64,000 bases of DNA from an uncultured Psychrobacter sp. (GTDB taxonomy: Bacteria > Pseudomonadota > Gammaproteobacteria > Pseudomonadales > Moraxellaceae). The translations under genes were made by a program, and so were the position numbers. Shown here in pieces: positions 27,602 to 36,283 of the stretch. The notes under the pieces were generated by a model, which was given only the letters and a program-made list of their open reading frames with translations, did not search any database and was not told where the DNA came from. Position 1 is the first letter of the stretch; each line of letters opens with the position of its first letter. The stretch is taken from assembly GCA_947495055.1 (NCBI GenBank), contig CANLXO010000001.1, positions 124,001-188,000 of the forward strand, given 5' to 3'.

Positions 27602-28753
27602 ATGGTCAAACTGATTTTACTAGGCTTATTGGCGGGCGCGTTTTTTAGCTCAACTTTCATCTTAAATGAGCTGATGAGTGATGCTGGTGGTCATTGGTTT
27701 TGGTCAGCGAGCCTACGCTACGTATTCATGTGGCTCATTATCACCTCTATTATTGTCCTGCAATTTGGTTTTGGACGTATTAAAGCGCTTGGCGTTTTAT
27801 TTATTGAGCACTGGGGCTTTTGGTGTATCACAGGCAGTATCGGTTTTGGTGTCTTTTACACTGGCATCTGCTACGCCGCGGATCACGTCGCCGGCTGGGT
27901 AGTCGCTGCGACCTTTATGTTTACAGTTGTGGCCAGTTTATTGGTGCTGCTCGCCTTTGGTCAACGCTTTGACAAAAAGTTTATCATTTATGCCTTGCTG
28001 GTGTTTATCGGCGTAGTACTGGTCAATGTTAGCGAAGGTTTGCGTGCTTCTACCGTATCAGATATCAATATGGCTGAGATGCTTCTGCTGGGCGCATTGC
28101 CTGCCCTCCTAGCCGCCTTTTGTTATCCCATTGGTAATCAGCTCGTCTGGCAAGTGTCTTTTAATTCTAAGAGCATTCATACCAAAAGCATCAATGCTAA
28201 GAATAGCAACGTTAAAAAAGACGAGGCGAAACAAGGTAGTGCTGATGATACAGTACCAACGTTAGCCGCTAGACCTGCTTTTGATGATGTCATATCAGGC
28301 GCAGATATGATTACAGAGGATGTTTGTGCTCACTCACTCGCGGCGCATCCTACTACGCTACAAGGCTTAATTGCTCGTATTCCAACAATTGAGACTACGC
28401 TTCTACAAAACGCCTTTAATAAAGTATGGCTGATGACGCTTGGGAGTTTGCCATTTTGGCTGGCTTTAGGCATTATAGTGCGTCCCAAATTACCCGATAC
28501 CTCGCAGCTGTTTAATACTCTATTAGTGGCTTTATTGGCAGGGGTCGCGGCAACGACTATATTTTTGTATGCTCGTGATCAAGCCGTGACCTCCAGCGAA
28601 GTGGCTGGCGTCGACTCAACGCAGGCAAGCGAAGTGATATTTGCCTTGATAGGTGGTATCTTGCTGCTAGGTAATGCGCTGCCATCAGTGATGGGATTAG
28701 TAGGTATCGGATTGATTGTTGTTGGGCTGATATTATTTGCAAAGGATGGTTAG
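27602..28753 (+). CDS. EmrE-type (PF13536-like) DMT-superfamily exporter
   Basis: 383 residues with about ten membrane segments. The opening LLGLLAGAFFSSTFILNELM and HWFWSASLRYVFMW match the putative multidrug resistance efflux family. A hydrophilic stretch of about 75 residues (around 185-260, rich in Lys, Asp and Ser) separates the two five-helix halves, longer than the short linker expected. AAGGATGTGAG precedes the ATG. It follows queE by 54 bp and could share its transcript. Substrate unknown. Confidence 0.82.
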   Translation: MVKLILLGLLAGAFFSSTFILNELMSDAGGHWFWSASLRYVFMWLIITSIIVLQFGFGRIKALGVLFIEHWGFWCITGSIGFGVFYTGICYAADHVAGWVVAATFMFTVVASLLVLLAFGQRFDKKFIIYALLVFIGVVLVNVSEGLRASTVSDINMAEMLLLGALPALLAAFCYPIGNQLVWQVSFNSKSIHTKSINAKNSNVKKDEAKQGSADDTVPTLAARPAFDDVISGADMITEDVCAHSLAAHPTTLQGLIARIPTIETTLLQNAFNKVWLMTLGSLPFWLALGIIVRPKLPDTSQLFNTLLVALLAGVAATTIFLYARDQAVTSSEVAGVDSTQASEVIFALIGGILLLGNALPSVMGLVGIGLIVVGLILFAKDG

Positions 28754-28854
28754 CGCCCTGCTTTGTCAAAGTTTTTAGCGTAAACCCTTGATTTGAAACA
28801 TGGTATGCACTCTTACTTCTAATACTCCACACGTCAACAACTGGCAATATCACT

Positions 28855-29490
28855 ATGGTTAATGATTTAATTTTCCCCGATATTTTATTGTATTTGTTAG
28901 ATATGGTTGGGGTCATTGCCTGCGCCATTGCTGGAACTTTACTGGCGCAGCACAAGGGTTTTGATATTGCTGGCTGTATCTTGGTGTCGATGGTCAACGC
29001 TATCGGCGGCGGTACTTTAAGAGATATGGCATTGGATCGACATCCGCTGTTTTGGATGACGGATTTGACCTATGTCATTGTGATTACCATGACCTCCCTT
29101 ATTTTGCAGATATTTTTTCATTTGTATCACAAGATCGATAATGCTCTCAAACTCTTTGATGCTATTGGTCTGGCCGCTTTTAGCGTGATTGGGTTTAAGG
29201 TGGCGTTAAACATGGACGCATCACCCTTTATTGCAGTAATGATGGGCGTATGGACAGCGATTCTTGGCGGGTTGCTACGTGATATTATCTGTAATGAGAT
29301 ACCGCTGGTATTGCAGCGTGAGATTTATATTACCGCCAGCGTCATAGGTTCAGTGACTTATCTGTACCTTCAGTACCTAGGGATCAGCGCGGGTATTAAC
29401 GAATTTATTATGCTTCTGGTTATCTTTGGGGTACGTATGTTTGCCTTAAAGTTCGACTGGCATCTACCTTCTATCCGCTTGGTCAAGTAA
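28855..29490 (+). CDS. TRIC-type channel / UPF0126 (YicG-like) membrane protein, copy 1
   Basis: 211 residues, seven membrane segments in two repeats. GTLLAQHKGFDIAGC, NAIGGGTLRDMALDRHPLFW in the first half and GVWTAILGGLLRDIICNEIP in the second show the GGGxxRD and GGxxRDxxxNEIP signatures of bacterial trimeric intracellular cation channels. The family conducts monovalent cations. The next gene is a second member only 48 bp away, so the pair arose by tandem duplication or forms a mixed system. Confidence 0.88.
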   Translation: MVNDLIFPDILLYLLDMVGVIACAIAGTLLAQHKGFDIAGCILVSMVNAIGGGTLRDMALDRHPLFWMTDLTYVIVITMTSLILQIFFHLYHKIDNALKLFDAIGLAAFSVIGFKVALNMDASPFIAVMMGVWTAILGGLLRDIICNEIPLVLQREIYITASVIGSVTYLYLQYLGISAGINEFIMLLVIFGVRMFALKFDWHLPSIRLVK

Positions 29491-29538
29491 CAAGTAAAAC
29501 GCTTTGCATATTAAAATGATTAAAAATGAGAGTCGCTC

Positions 29539-30201
29539 ATGCTAACTATTGCCCTAGACACGGCAGTGATAACCACTTTTGATCCGCGCTCTTTGCTGTA
29601 TTTATTCGATATGATCGGTATCGTCGCTTGTAGTATTTCAGGGACGATACTGGCTAAGCACAAAAATTTCGATGTCTTTGGCTGTTTGCTGGTCTCTATC
29701 GTCACAGCAATCGGCGGCGGTACAGTACGCGATGTTATCTTAGATCGTCACCCGCTGTTTTGGATGGTCGATATGAGCTACTTGACCGTCATTACTATCT
29801 CATCACTGGTTATGCAGATTTTCTTTCACCCAAACTCCGTACGAGTCGATAAGTTCCTCAAACTCTCTGACACTATTGGTCTATCTGCTTTTACCTTAAT
29901 CGGTATCAAAGTCGCGGATAGCATGGGTGCTAATGTCCCTGTAGCGCTACTACTTGGCGTCATCACGATCATCGTCGGCGGTATCATCCGCGATATGATC
30001 TGCAATGAGATTCCGCTGGTGTTGCAGCAAGAGATTTATATCTCCGCCGCTTTAACAGGCGGTATGCTCTATTTTGCGCTGCGTAACTTAGGGTTTAGCG
30101 ATTGGATCACTGATATCGCTACGATGGCGACTATCTTTACGCTACGAATGCTAGCGATTCGCTTTGATTGGCAATTTCCAACGCTTGAGTGGCGATACTA
30201 A
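29539..30201 (+). CDS. TRIC-type channel / UPF0126 (YicG-like) membrane protein, copy 2
   Basis: 220 residues with the same layout as the gene before it: GTILAKHKNFDVFGC, TAIGGGTVRDVILDRHPLFW and ITIIVGGIIRDMICNEIP. By eye the two proteins share more than half of their residues in the first 100 positions, and diverge more at the C-terminus. GAGAGTCGCTC precedes the ATG. A terminator starts at its stop codon. Confidence 0.88.
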   Translation: MLTIALDTAVITTFDPRSLLYLFDMIGIVACSISGTILAKHKNFDVFGCLLVSIVTAIGGGTVRDVILDRHPLFWMVDMSYLTVITISSLVMQIFFHPNSVRVDKFLKLSDTIGLSAFTLIGIKVADSMGANVPVALLLGVITIIVGGIIRDMICNEIPLVLQQEIYISAALTGGMLYFALRNLGFSDWITDIATMATIFTLRMLAIRFDWQFPTLEWRY

Positions 30202-30234
30202 AAAGCGCCAACTTCGCATGACGTTGACGCTTTT
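30201..30234. terminator. Terminator between TRIC copy 2 and recJ
   Basis: AAAAGCGCCAAC (30201-30212) pairs with GTTGACGCTTTT (30223-30234), one wobble, loop 10. A-run and T-run on the two sides let it serve both converging genes. Confidence 0.8.
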
Positions 30235-30275
30235 ATGTGTATTGGTTTTAATAAGTGTAGCTGTATTTTGACAAG

Positions 30276-32120
30276 CTATGCCACTATAGCCAAATCTCTA
30301 ACCATCAACTGCAAGCTTTGCTTAGAGTTCCATTCATTAATATCCAACTGAAACAGCAGGTGCACTTTTTGCGCGCGGTAATCCCACACCTCATTATCGA
30401 AGTTAAAATAAATCGCCTCAATAGGATATTGCACATCAGGATAACGCAGAGATAGCTTTAGGTGCTTATCTTTTAGTATCTTAAAACTAAGCACCTCAAA
30501 GACACCGTCGAATATCGGCGGCGCAAAGCCATGACCCCAAATACTGGCATTGGCTAAATGCTCAGCGAATCCTAAGCTAAAGTCGCAAGCCTGCAAAGGC
30601 CCATCGGTAAATTTTTGCTCAGCAAATACCTCATCCTCTAATTGTGCCATGACCGCATCAAAAGCACTGACAAAGCCTTCAAAATTGCGTCGTTTTAGAG
30701 TCAAACCTGCCGCCATGGCATGCCCGCCAAAATGGCTAATCAGATTAGGATGCTGCTCAGCTACTTGCTCAATAGCATCACGGATATGCACGCCAGCAAT
30801 AGAGCGCGCTGAACCTTTAATAGGATCATCATCACCCGTACGTTCTGTATTGGCGGGCGCAAAGACGATGCTAGGACGGTAATGGCTCTCTTTTAGCCGC
30901 CCTGCGACGATACCGATAACGCCTTGATGCCAGTCATCTTTATATAAAATGATACTACGGCTCGCCTTAGTTTTTGCGCCGTCATTGGTTTCTGTGTTGC
31001 GAGCACTCTCTTTATGTGTGCGATCACGGCAGATGGTATCGTCATCGTTATCATCTACTGCCTCATCATCGCCATTATCGGTGATCAAGGTTTGTACGAT
31101 AGTATCCGCTTGCGCGCGCATCTCGCCTTCGACTTGACGGCGCGTGCGATTGAGCTGTTCAAGCTCATGAGCCAAGCGCTGCGCGGTACTCCAATCCTCA
31201 GTCAGCAGGCAGTCAATACCAATACGCATGTTATCCATGCGACCGGCGGCATTGATACGTGGCCCTAATACAAAACCAAAGTCCTGCGCTTGCATCTGCT
31301 TGGGATCGCGCCCTGCTTGTTCGAGAAGCGCCAATATCCCAAGGCTACAGCGCCCTTGGCGAATCGCAGTAAGCCCGTGATGTACGAGCGTGCGATTGTT
31401 TTTATCGAGTACGCCGACATCAGCGATAGTGCCAAGCGCGACTAGATCTAAATATTGACTGACTTGCACAGTAGACTTGTCTGCCGCGCGGCGCAATTTC
31501 GCCAAGCGTCCTAAGACATAGAACGCTACGCCGACGCCGACAAGTGCTTTACTAGCAAAGTTACAATCTATCTGATTAGGATTGACCACAGCTTCAGCAG
31601 GCGGCACGGTCTTGGTGGTTAGATGGTGATCGGTTATGATAACGATGATACCGTCAGCTTGCGCGCGTGCCACACCTTCATGACTTGAGATACCGTTATC
31701 AACGGTGACAATCATATCAGGATGATACGTCTGAATACCCAACTCGACAATCTCAGGGGTCAGACCATACCCATACTTGAAGCGATCAGGCACGATAAAA
31801 TCAACGACCGCGCCCATAGCGCTCAGCGCCCGCACCATAAGCGCAGTGCTCGTTGCGCCATCACAATCAAAGTCACCAACAATAAGGATACGTAAACCCT
31901 CATCGATAGCTTTATCTAAGAGACGAACGGCTTGACTAACACCATGCAAATGCTCTGCTGGCAGTAGACCCGAAAGGCCAGTCTCTAGCTCATCAGGCGC
32001 AGTGATACCGCGACCTGCGTATAGTCTGGCTAGAGTAAAAGAGTGAGCAGCAAGTGGCTGCAGTGCGGCGGGTAGCTCGTCGATGCGAGTACCCGTATAA
32101 CGGGGAGTTAAATTTAGCAT
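30276..32120 (-). CDS. recJ: Single-stranded-DNA-specific exonuclease RecJ
   Basis: 614 residues. 5'-3' ssDNA exonuclease of recombination and mismatch repair. DHH-family motifs: VGDFDCDGATST, IVTVDNGISSHEGV, IVIITDHHLTT, then LGPRINAAGRMDN, and in the DHHA1 part SHFGGHAMAAGL. Between the two catalytic lobes is a charged, Asp/Asn-rich stretch (about residues 345-385) not usual in RecJ; it looks like a disordered insertion. Stand-alone gene on the minus strand. Confidence 0.95.
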   Translation of the reverse strand: MLNLTPRYTGTRIDELPAALQPLAAHSFTLARLYAGRGITAPDELETGLSGLLPAEHLHGVSQAVRLLDKAIDEGLRILIVGDFDCDGATSTALMVRALSAMGAVVDFIVPDRFKYGYGLTPEIVELGIQTYHPDMIVTVDNGISSHEGVARAQADGIIVIITDHHLTTKTVPPAEAVVNPNQIDCNFASKALVGVGVAFYVLGRLAKLRRAADKSTVQVSQYLDLVALGTIADVGVLDKNNRTLVHHGLTAIRQGRCSLGILALLEQAGRDPKQMQAQDFGFVLGPRINAAGRMDNMRIGIDCLLTEDWSTAQRLAHELEQLNRTRRQVEGEMRAQADTIVQTLITDNGDDEAVDDNDDDTICRDRTHKESARNTETNDGAKTKASRSIILYKDDWHQGVIGIVAGRLKESHYRPSIVFAPANTERTGDDDPIKGSARSIAGVHIRDAIEQVAEQHPNLISHFGGHAMAAGLTLKRRNFEGFVSAFDAVMAQLEDEVFAEQKFTDGPLQACDFSLGFAEHLANASIWGHGFAPPIFDGVFEVLSFKILKDKHLKLSLRYPDVQYPIEAIYFNFDNEVWDYRAQKVHLLFQLDINEWNSKQSLQLMVRDLAIVA

Positions 32121-32387
32121 GAGCGTATTCTACTGGCTTTTATAGAGGGTCACAATGATAATTATAGATATCGCTCTAGTGCTGTGACTTTAACTAATCG
32201 GTATTACCGTAAATGAGATAGACCTAAAATAGGTCATTGTATTTACAAAAACTGTGCAATCCTAAGCCAATATTCTGCATTTCGCTACAAAGCTATAATG
32301 GTATAACGCTCATAATTGACTACACTGTTAGGCAGCAAACTACTTCTATATATGTATTAATAATTGTGTAACTTAAAAGGATATTTT

Positions 32388-32903
32388 ATGAAAACGACGC
32401 CAAAAGCTGAAAAACTTCCTAATACCATTGACCCAAATTTAGATTTAGAACAAATAAAAAAAGACTGCTATAAATTGGTCAAAAAACGCGCTAAATATTC
32501 AGCTGGCGTGGCAGTTATACCAGTGCCTTTTTTTGACGTAGCTGTTGATGCAGGTATGCTCACCCAGCTCATTCCAGAGATTAGCGAACGTTTTGGTCTC
32601 ATTGAAGGCCGTCAGTCAGCAGTTGATCTTGAGTCGCGTGAGATTCATTGGAAAGCCCTAAAAGATCGTACAGTAGATTTTGCAGGTCTTATGGCTACGC
32701 GTGGTATCGTTAAAAAGACCATTCAGGGCTTTGGTGGTCGTATCGCAGCCAAGCAAGTCACTAAGTTCATTCCCTTAGGTGGTCAACTGGTTGCGGCGAC
32801 GATGGGTTATACTATCTTCAAAAAAATCGCCAACGATCATGTTAATGAGTGCTACAAGTTAGCCAAGGACATTCAGTCAAAGCAGCACGGTAAGAATGTC
32901 TAA
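32388..32903 (+). CDS. Small membrane-associated protein, DUF697-like
   Basis: 171 residues from the ATG at 32388, chosen for AAAAGGATATTTT upstream rather than the in-frame start at 32364. YSAGVAVIPVPFFDVAVDAGM and a later hydrophobic FIPLGGQLVAATMGYTIF resemble the DUF697/YcjF-like hydrophobic helices found near GTPases, but no GTPase gene is adjacent. The remainder is charged and helical. Family assignment is tentative; function unknown. Confidence 0.6.
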   Translation: MKTTPKAEKLPNTIDPNLDLEQIKKDCYKLVKKRAKYSAGVAVIPVPFFDVAVDAGMLTQLIPEISERFGLIEGRQSAVDLESREIHWKALKDRTVDFAGLMATRGIVKKTIQGFGGRIAAKQVTKFIPLGGQLVAATMGYTIFKKIANDHVNECYKLAKDIQSKQHGKNV

Positions 32904-32927
32904 ACGTTATTACCTACTAATTTATAC

Positions 32928-32965
32928 AACCAGCTAAGAAGCTTTATTTTAGCTGGTTTTTTTGT
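32928..32965 (+). terminator. Rho-independent terminator, copy A
   Basis: AACCAGCTAA (32928-32937) pairs with TTAGCTGGTT (32949-32958), followed by T's. The whole segment from 32921 is nearly identical to the terminator at 34018-34060. Confidence 0.88.
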
Positions 32966-33067
32966 GCCAGCCAAAATATTATTATTTGTATTAAGTCAAT
33001 AATTTAATTTACATTAGTTTATATTTGTGCAATATTATCTATACTTATGTTTACCTAGGATATCGTT

Positions 33068-33994
33068 ATGAAAATGACAAAAATCAGCGCGCTTGCTTCT
33101 GCTATTTCAATTAGTTTATTATTGGTGGGTTGTGGTTCTGACTCAGATAACGACAATAACTCATCGTCTAATAATCAGGGCAATCCACCTGAAGGGGTCA
33201 ATGTCACCGCAGATAATACTTTTCAAACCTACACTTTTAGCTATAGTTTAGGTGGTGATGATACAGATTCGAACTTTTTCACACAGACTTTATTAAATGT
33301 GAGAAATGGTAATCTACTCAACAGTACTGATACGGTTATTGTTCGAGGCGATGGCTCATTTGAGGAAGACGACGATGACGATGACGATACTGACGTTACC
33401 TTCCTAGGAAACAATTTTGAATACACTCTAGATAGTAATAACGATAGTCTGGGAACACCATTTTACGGTTTAACAACTGACTACTTTACAATAACTGACG
33501 ATACCTCCAAACAGTCAGTGTCTTTTAAAGTTGATTATGAACGTATTAATTTGAGCGGCAGACCTACTGACTCTGAAGAGAACGAAACTCCATTGTCACT
33601 TTTTACGAATAATAATAATCTGATATTCCCCTCTGGTGCTGCTTGTTGGATACAGGTAGGATCAAGCTGGTCTGAGAGTATTTATTTAGTAGATTTCGAT
33701 GACGCATCTGAATTTAACTCAGTTGAAGACTGGCGCAATGCTGGTTTTGGACCTCTTTATAGTGGTTTAGAATCAGAAAATGTAGGTAGAAACAATCGAT
33801 ATGCAGCTTCTCGTTTAACCGATGATGGTTCCGACTCTTTATATCCGGGTCTGATAGCGAACAATAATAAATTTTATGAAGGAACTTATTTTCCAAAGGA
33901 TGCGGTAAGAGATAGCTCAGACGATTGTGATCATTACAATAAAATCGCAGCAGATTTTATCAGTGAGCGAATCAAAATAAATCTTGTTAGATAA
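33068..33994 (+). CDS. Hypothetical lipoprotein with acidic low-complexity segments
   Basis: 308 residues. Lipobox LLVGC near residue 21 predicts a lipid-anchored envelope protein. The linker after it is Asp/Asn/Ser-rich, and a run of Asp/Glu (EEDDDDDDD, about residues 98-107) follows; such runs can bind calcium. Two Cys are near the C-terminal half (AACWIQ, DDCDHY) and may form a disulfide. No family was recognised. Flanked by near-identical terminators, so it may have been inserted or duplicated as a unit. Confidence 0.75.
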   Translation: MKMTKISALASAISISLLLVGCGSDSDNDNNSSSNNQGNPPEGVNVTADNTFQTYTFSYSLGGDDTDSNFFTQTLLNVRNGNLLNSTDTVIVRGDGSFEEDDDDDDDTDVTFLGNNFEYTLDSNNDSLGTPFYGLTTDYFTITDDTSKQSVSFKVDYERINLSGRPTDSEENETPLSLFTNNNNLIFPSGAACWIQVGSSWSESIYLVDFDDASEFNSVEDWRNAGFGPLYSGLESENVGRNNRYAASRLTDDGSDSLYPGLIANNNKFYEGTYFPKDAVRDSSDDCDHYNKIAADFISERIKINLVR

Positions 33995-34024
33995 CACAGC
34001 CAGTTTTTTATCGCTCGTTTATAC

Positions 34025-34060
34025 AACCAGCTAAGACGCTTTGTTTTAGCTGGTTTTTTG
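34025..34060 (+). terminator. Rho-independent terminator, copy B
   Basis: AACCAGCTAA (34025-34034) pairs with TTAGCTGGTT (34046-34055), followed by T's. Over about 42 bases it differs from copy A at only two positions. Confidence 0.88.
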
Positions 34061-34128
34061 TTGCGAGCGGCAATTGATTACTAATTAGCGCTATACTGAG
34101 CGCTCATGTCTATTTGAACCCAAAAGCA

Positions 34129-34518
34129 ATGACTCAAACGCTTATCCATTACTTTTTACATTTTGGTATGCCGCTACTCATAGCTTACGTGTTCTTTCGT
34201 AAGGACTACAAACGCGTATATTTAATTTTGCTTGCTACTATGCTCGTGGATTTAGACCATTTACTAGCCACGCCAATATTTTCGCCTAATCGCTGTAGTA
34301 TCAACTTTCATCCTCTCCATACTTACTACGCGATGATCGTCTATATGGCGATGTTATTTATGCGCAAACCTTTTAGGATAATTGGACTGGGGCTACTTCT
34401 ACATATGGTGACTGACTTAAACGACTGCGTGCTCACCTACCTAAGCTGCCCGCAATGTTTGAGTGATGCGCCTGCCCTTAATTTAGTCATAGGATTAAGT
34501 GATAGGTTTAAGTATTAG
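34129..34518 (+). CDS. DUF6122-like small membrane protein
   Basis: 129 residues from the ATG at 34129 (a TTG at 34114 is less likely). Three to four membrane segments. The conserved His/Asp pattern MLVDLDHLLATPIF, CSINFHPLHTYYA and LHMVTDLNDC resembles the metal-dependent membrane hydrolase-like family that includes DUF6122 and YdjM. Function unknown. Confidence 0.72.
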   Translation: MTQTLIHYFLHFGMPLLIAYVFFRKDYKRVYLILLATMLVDLDHLLATPIFSPNRCSINFHPLHTYYAMIVYMAMLFMRKPFRIIGLGLLLHMVTDLNDCVLTYLSCPQCLSDAPALNLVIGLSDRFKY

Positions 34519-34590
34519 AGCCGCACTTTTAGTCATAAAATCAGTTATTATGCGCTAGTGCTTATTTATTAATACCTAAAGGATACTGTT

Positions 34591-34986
34591 ATGAAAAAAC
34601 TATTACTGCCAGCTACGATGCTTACAGCTTTTGCACTTGCAGGCTGTACCACAACGGGTGGAGCCAATAATTCAGGTGACGCTATAGGAGCAGCTAATGA
34701 GATCGGCATGAACGTATTCAAAGCCGCTATCGACAATCAGTGCCGCAGTCAAATTGAGAGTCAAAAGACGTGGCAGATTGCGAGTGCCGCTATGACCGAG
34801 GCTCAAGAAGAAGCGGTCAAATCTCGAGTATGTGGCTGCGTTAGCGAACAAGCCCCGCAGCAAGTCACTATCGTTGAACTAGGTAATGCCGCTATTGATG
34901 CAAGCTACCGCACTCAATTGGTAGCACGAGTGGTCGCCAAGTCTCTTCAAAGCTGCTATGGCAGTATTGTGAGCCCGCAAAAGTAA
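34591..34986 (+). CDS. Hypothetical small lipoprotein
   Basis: 131 residues. Clear lipoprotein signal peptide with lipobox LAGC near residue 19. Three further cysteines (NQCRSQ, RVCGCVS) and a last one near the end (LQSCYG) suggest disulfides in a periplasmic domain of about 100 residues. AAAGGATACTGTT precedes the ATG. No known domain was recognised. Confidence 0.75.
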   Translation: MKKLLLPATMLTAFALAGCTTTGGANNSGDAIGAANEIGMNVFKAAIDNQCRSQIESQKTWQIASAAMTEAQEEAVKSRVCGCVSEQAPQQVTIVELGNAAIDASYRTQLVARVVAKSLQSCYGSIVSPQK

Positions 34987-34990
34987 GACA

Positions 34991-35032
34991 AAAAAAGCAC
35001 GGCGTGTATGCTATGTCATACATGCTGTGCTT
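34991..35032 (-). terminator. Terminator, mainly for the minus-strand gene at 35074
   Basis: AAGCACGGCGTGTATG (34995-35010) pairs with CATACATGCTGTGCTT (35017-35032) with two wobbles. The A-run at 34991 gives a U-run on the minus strand only. Confidence 0.7.
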
Positions 35033-35073
35033 GTTGATGCTGTGATGTTTATTTTAAATCAAGCTGATAAAGA

Positions 35074-35442
35074 CTATATATGATTTTGGGTTAAAGGCTC
35101 AGGCTGCATAGCAACGGGTAATACTCTACTGCGCCTAAAGTACTTTGAGTTGGTATTAATAATATCATTAACGCCCTCAACCAAATCTTCGATAACATCG
35201 TCGTAAATACCATGATGTAATTCAGTATCAAAAGCGGTAAAAGGATGCTTACGCGCAGCCGCTCTTACGTCAGTAATGCCCTCTTTGGTATAGAATATAT
35301 TGACACTACCATCGCTATTTAATACGCAAACCAGATCGCCTTCATCGACGACGATATCCATACGTTCAGGTATAAAGATGTAATCATCAACATCTAGTAA
35401 TTCTTTTTCTACGCCTTTTTTAAACAGTGCTGCGACATCCAT
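35074..35442 (-). CDS. Hypothetical protein, paralogue A of a tandem pair
   Basis: 122 residues, acidic, no signal peptide or membrane segment, one cysteine. MDVAALFKKGVEKELLDVDDY opens both paralogues when cut at residue 20. The middle alternates beta strands (VLNSDGSVNIFY) with a basic RAAARKHPF and an acidic HHGIYDDVIEDLVEGVND. No family recognised. About 80% identical by eye to the gene at 35517, with the C-terminal tails unlike. The 74-bp spacer and the same strand suggest one transcript. Confidence 0.75.
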   Translation of the reverse strand: MDVAALFKKGVEKELLDVDDYIFIPERMDIVVDEGDLVCVLNSDGSVNIFYTKEGITDVRAAARKHPFTAFDTELHHGIYDDVIEDLVEGVNDIINTNSKYFRRSRVLPVAMQPEPLTQNHI

Positions 35443-35516
35443 AATAATGCTCCAAATGACTACTAAAATCTCTTAACTGGTTTGATAACTATTCATTAAA
35501 ATCTAGTACTTACTTA

Positions 35517-35897
35517 TTAGTACTTGTCGTTCTCGCTTATCAAGTCAGTGTCACCTAAAGCGGCAGTCATAGGTAACACTTTATTCATGCGAAAGTACTT
35601 AGAATGACTATTGATAATCTCATTGACACCATCGATTAAGTCTTCGATGACATCGTCATAAATACCATGATGGAGCTCGGTATCAAAATCGGTAAAAGGA
35701 TGCTTGCGTGCAGCAGCTCTCACGTCAGTGATACCTTCTTTGCTATAAAAAATATTGACTGAACCATCGCTATTAAGCACACAGTTCAGGTTGCCCTCAT
35801 CTACCACCATATCAATGCGCTCAGGCGTAAAAATATAATCATCTACATCAAGTAGTTGTTTTTCTACTCCCTTTTTGAATAACGATGTAACGTCCAT
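35517..35897 (-). CDS. Hypothetical protein, paralogue B of a tandem pair
   Basis: 126 residues, the upstream copy of the pair. Same layout: MDVTSLFKKGVEKQLLD, VVDEGNLNCVLNSDGSVN, RAAARKHPFTDFDTELHHG, then an acidic helix and a diverged tail. Most changes from paralogue A are conservative (Ile/Met, Asp/Glu, Thr/Ser), so both copies look under selection. GGATATAAC stands just before the ATG as ribosome-binding site. Function unknown. Confidence 0.75.
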   Translation of the reverse strand: MDVTSLFKKGVEKQLLDVDDYIFTPERIDMVVDEGNLNCVLNSDGSVNIFYSKEGITDVRAAARKHPFTDFDTELHHGIYDDVIEDLIDGVNEIINSHSKYFRMNKVLPMTAALGDTDLISENDKY

Positions 35898-36283
35898 TAT
35901 AGTTATATCCTTATGGGTTAAAATTTATAAATTTAATAAGCTTAAGTAGCTCTAAAAGGTACTTATTAAGACTATAAGAGAAACTGAAAAATTTTAAGAT
36001 GTGATGTGTAAAGGTACGTTTATGGTTGGTAAGGAATAAATTCTATATAAGCTAGTAAACCCTTAAAAATAGCCCATTTAAAATTCGACTAAGCATCTCT
36101 ATATGGTCATTTTCAAACTTAAAAATCCCAGTATAATTTTCGTATTATTTTAAACTTACAATTTATCTTAAATTCCATATAGTCATTTGATTTGAACAAA
36201 TAGTAAGGAAATAATTTATTTTAGAAAATTATTCATGTATTATTAAATTTACAATTAAATTACCAAACAAATGTAAAGAAAAT
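35898..36283. other. Strongly AT-rich intergenic region
   Basis: No gene seen. It holds the promoters of paralogue B (minus strand) and of the protease gene (plus strand). Composition drops to clearly more A+T than the flanking core genes, which suggests acquired DNA running on into 36.3-38.0 kb. Confidence 0.5.

Noticed and set aside
34991..35032. Hairpin as terminator of the plus-strand lipoprotein at 34591
   Set aside because: Only the minus strand has a U-run after the stem, so its main use is for the gene at 35074.
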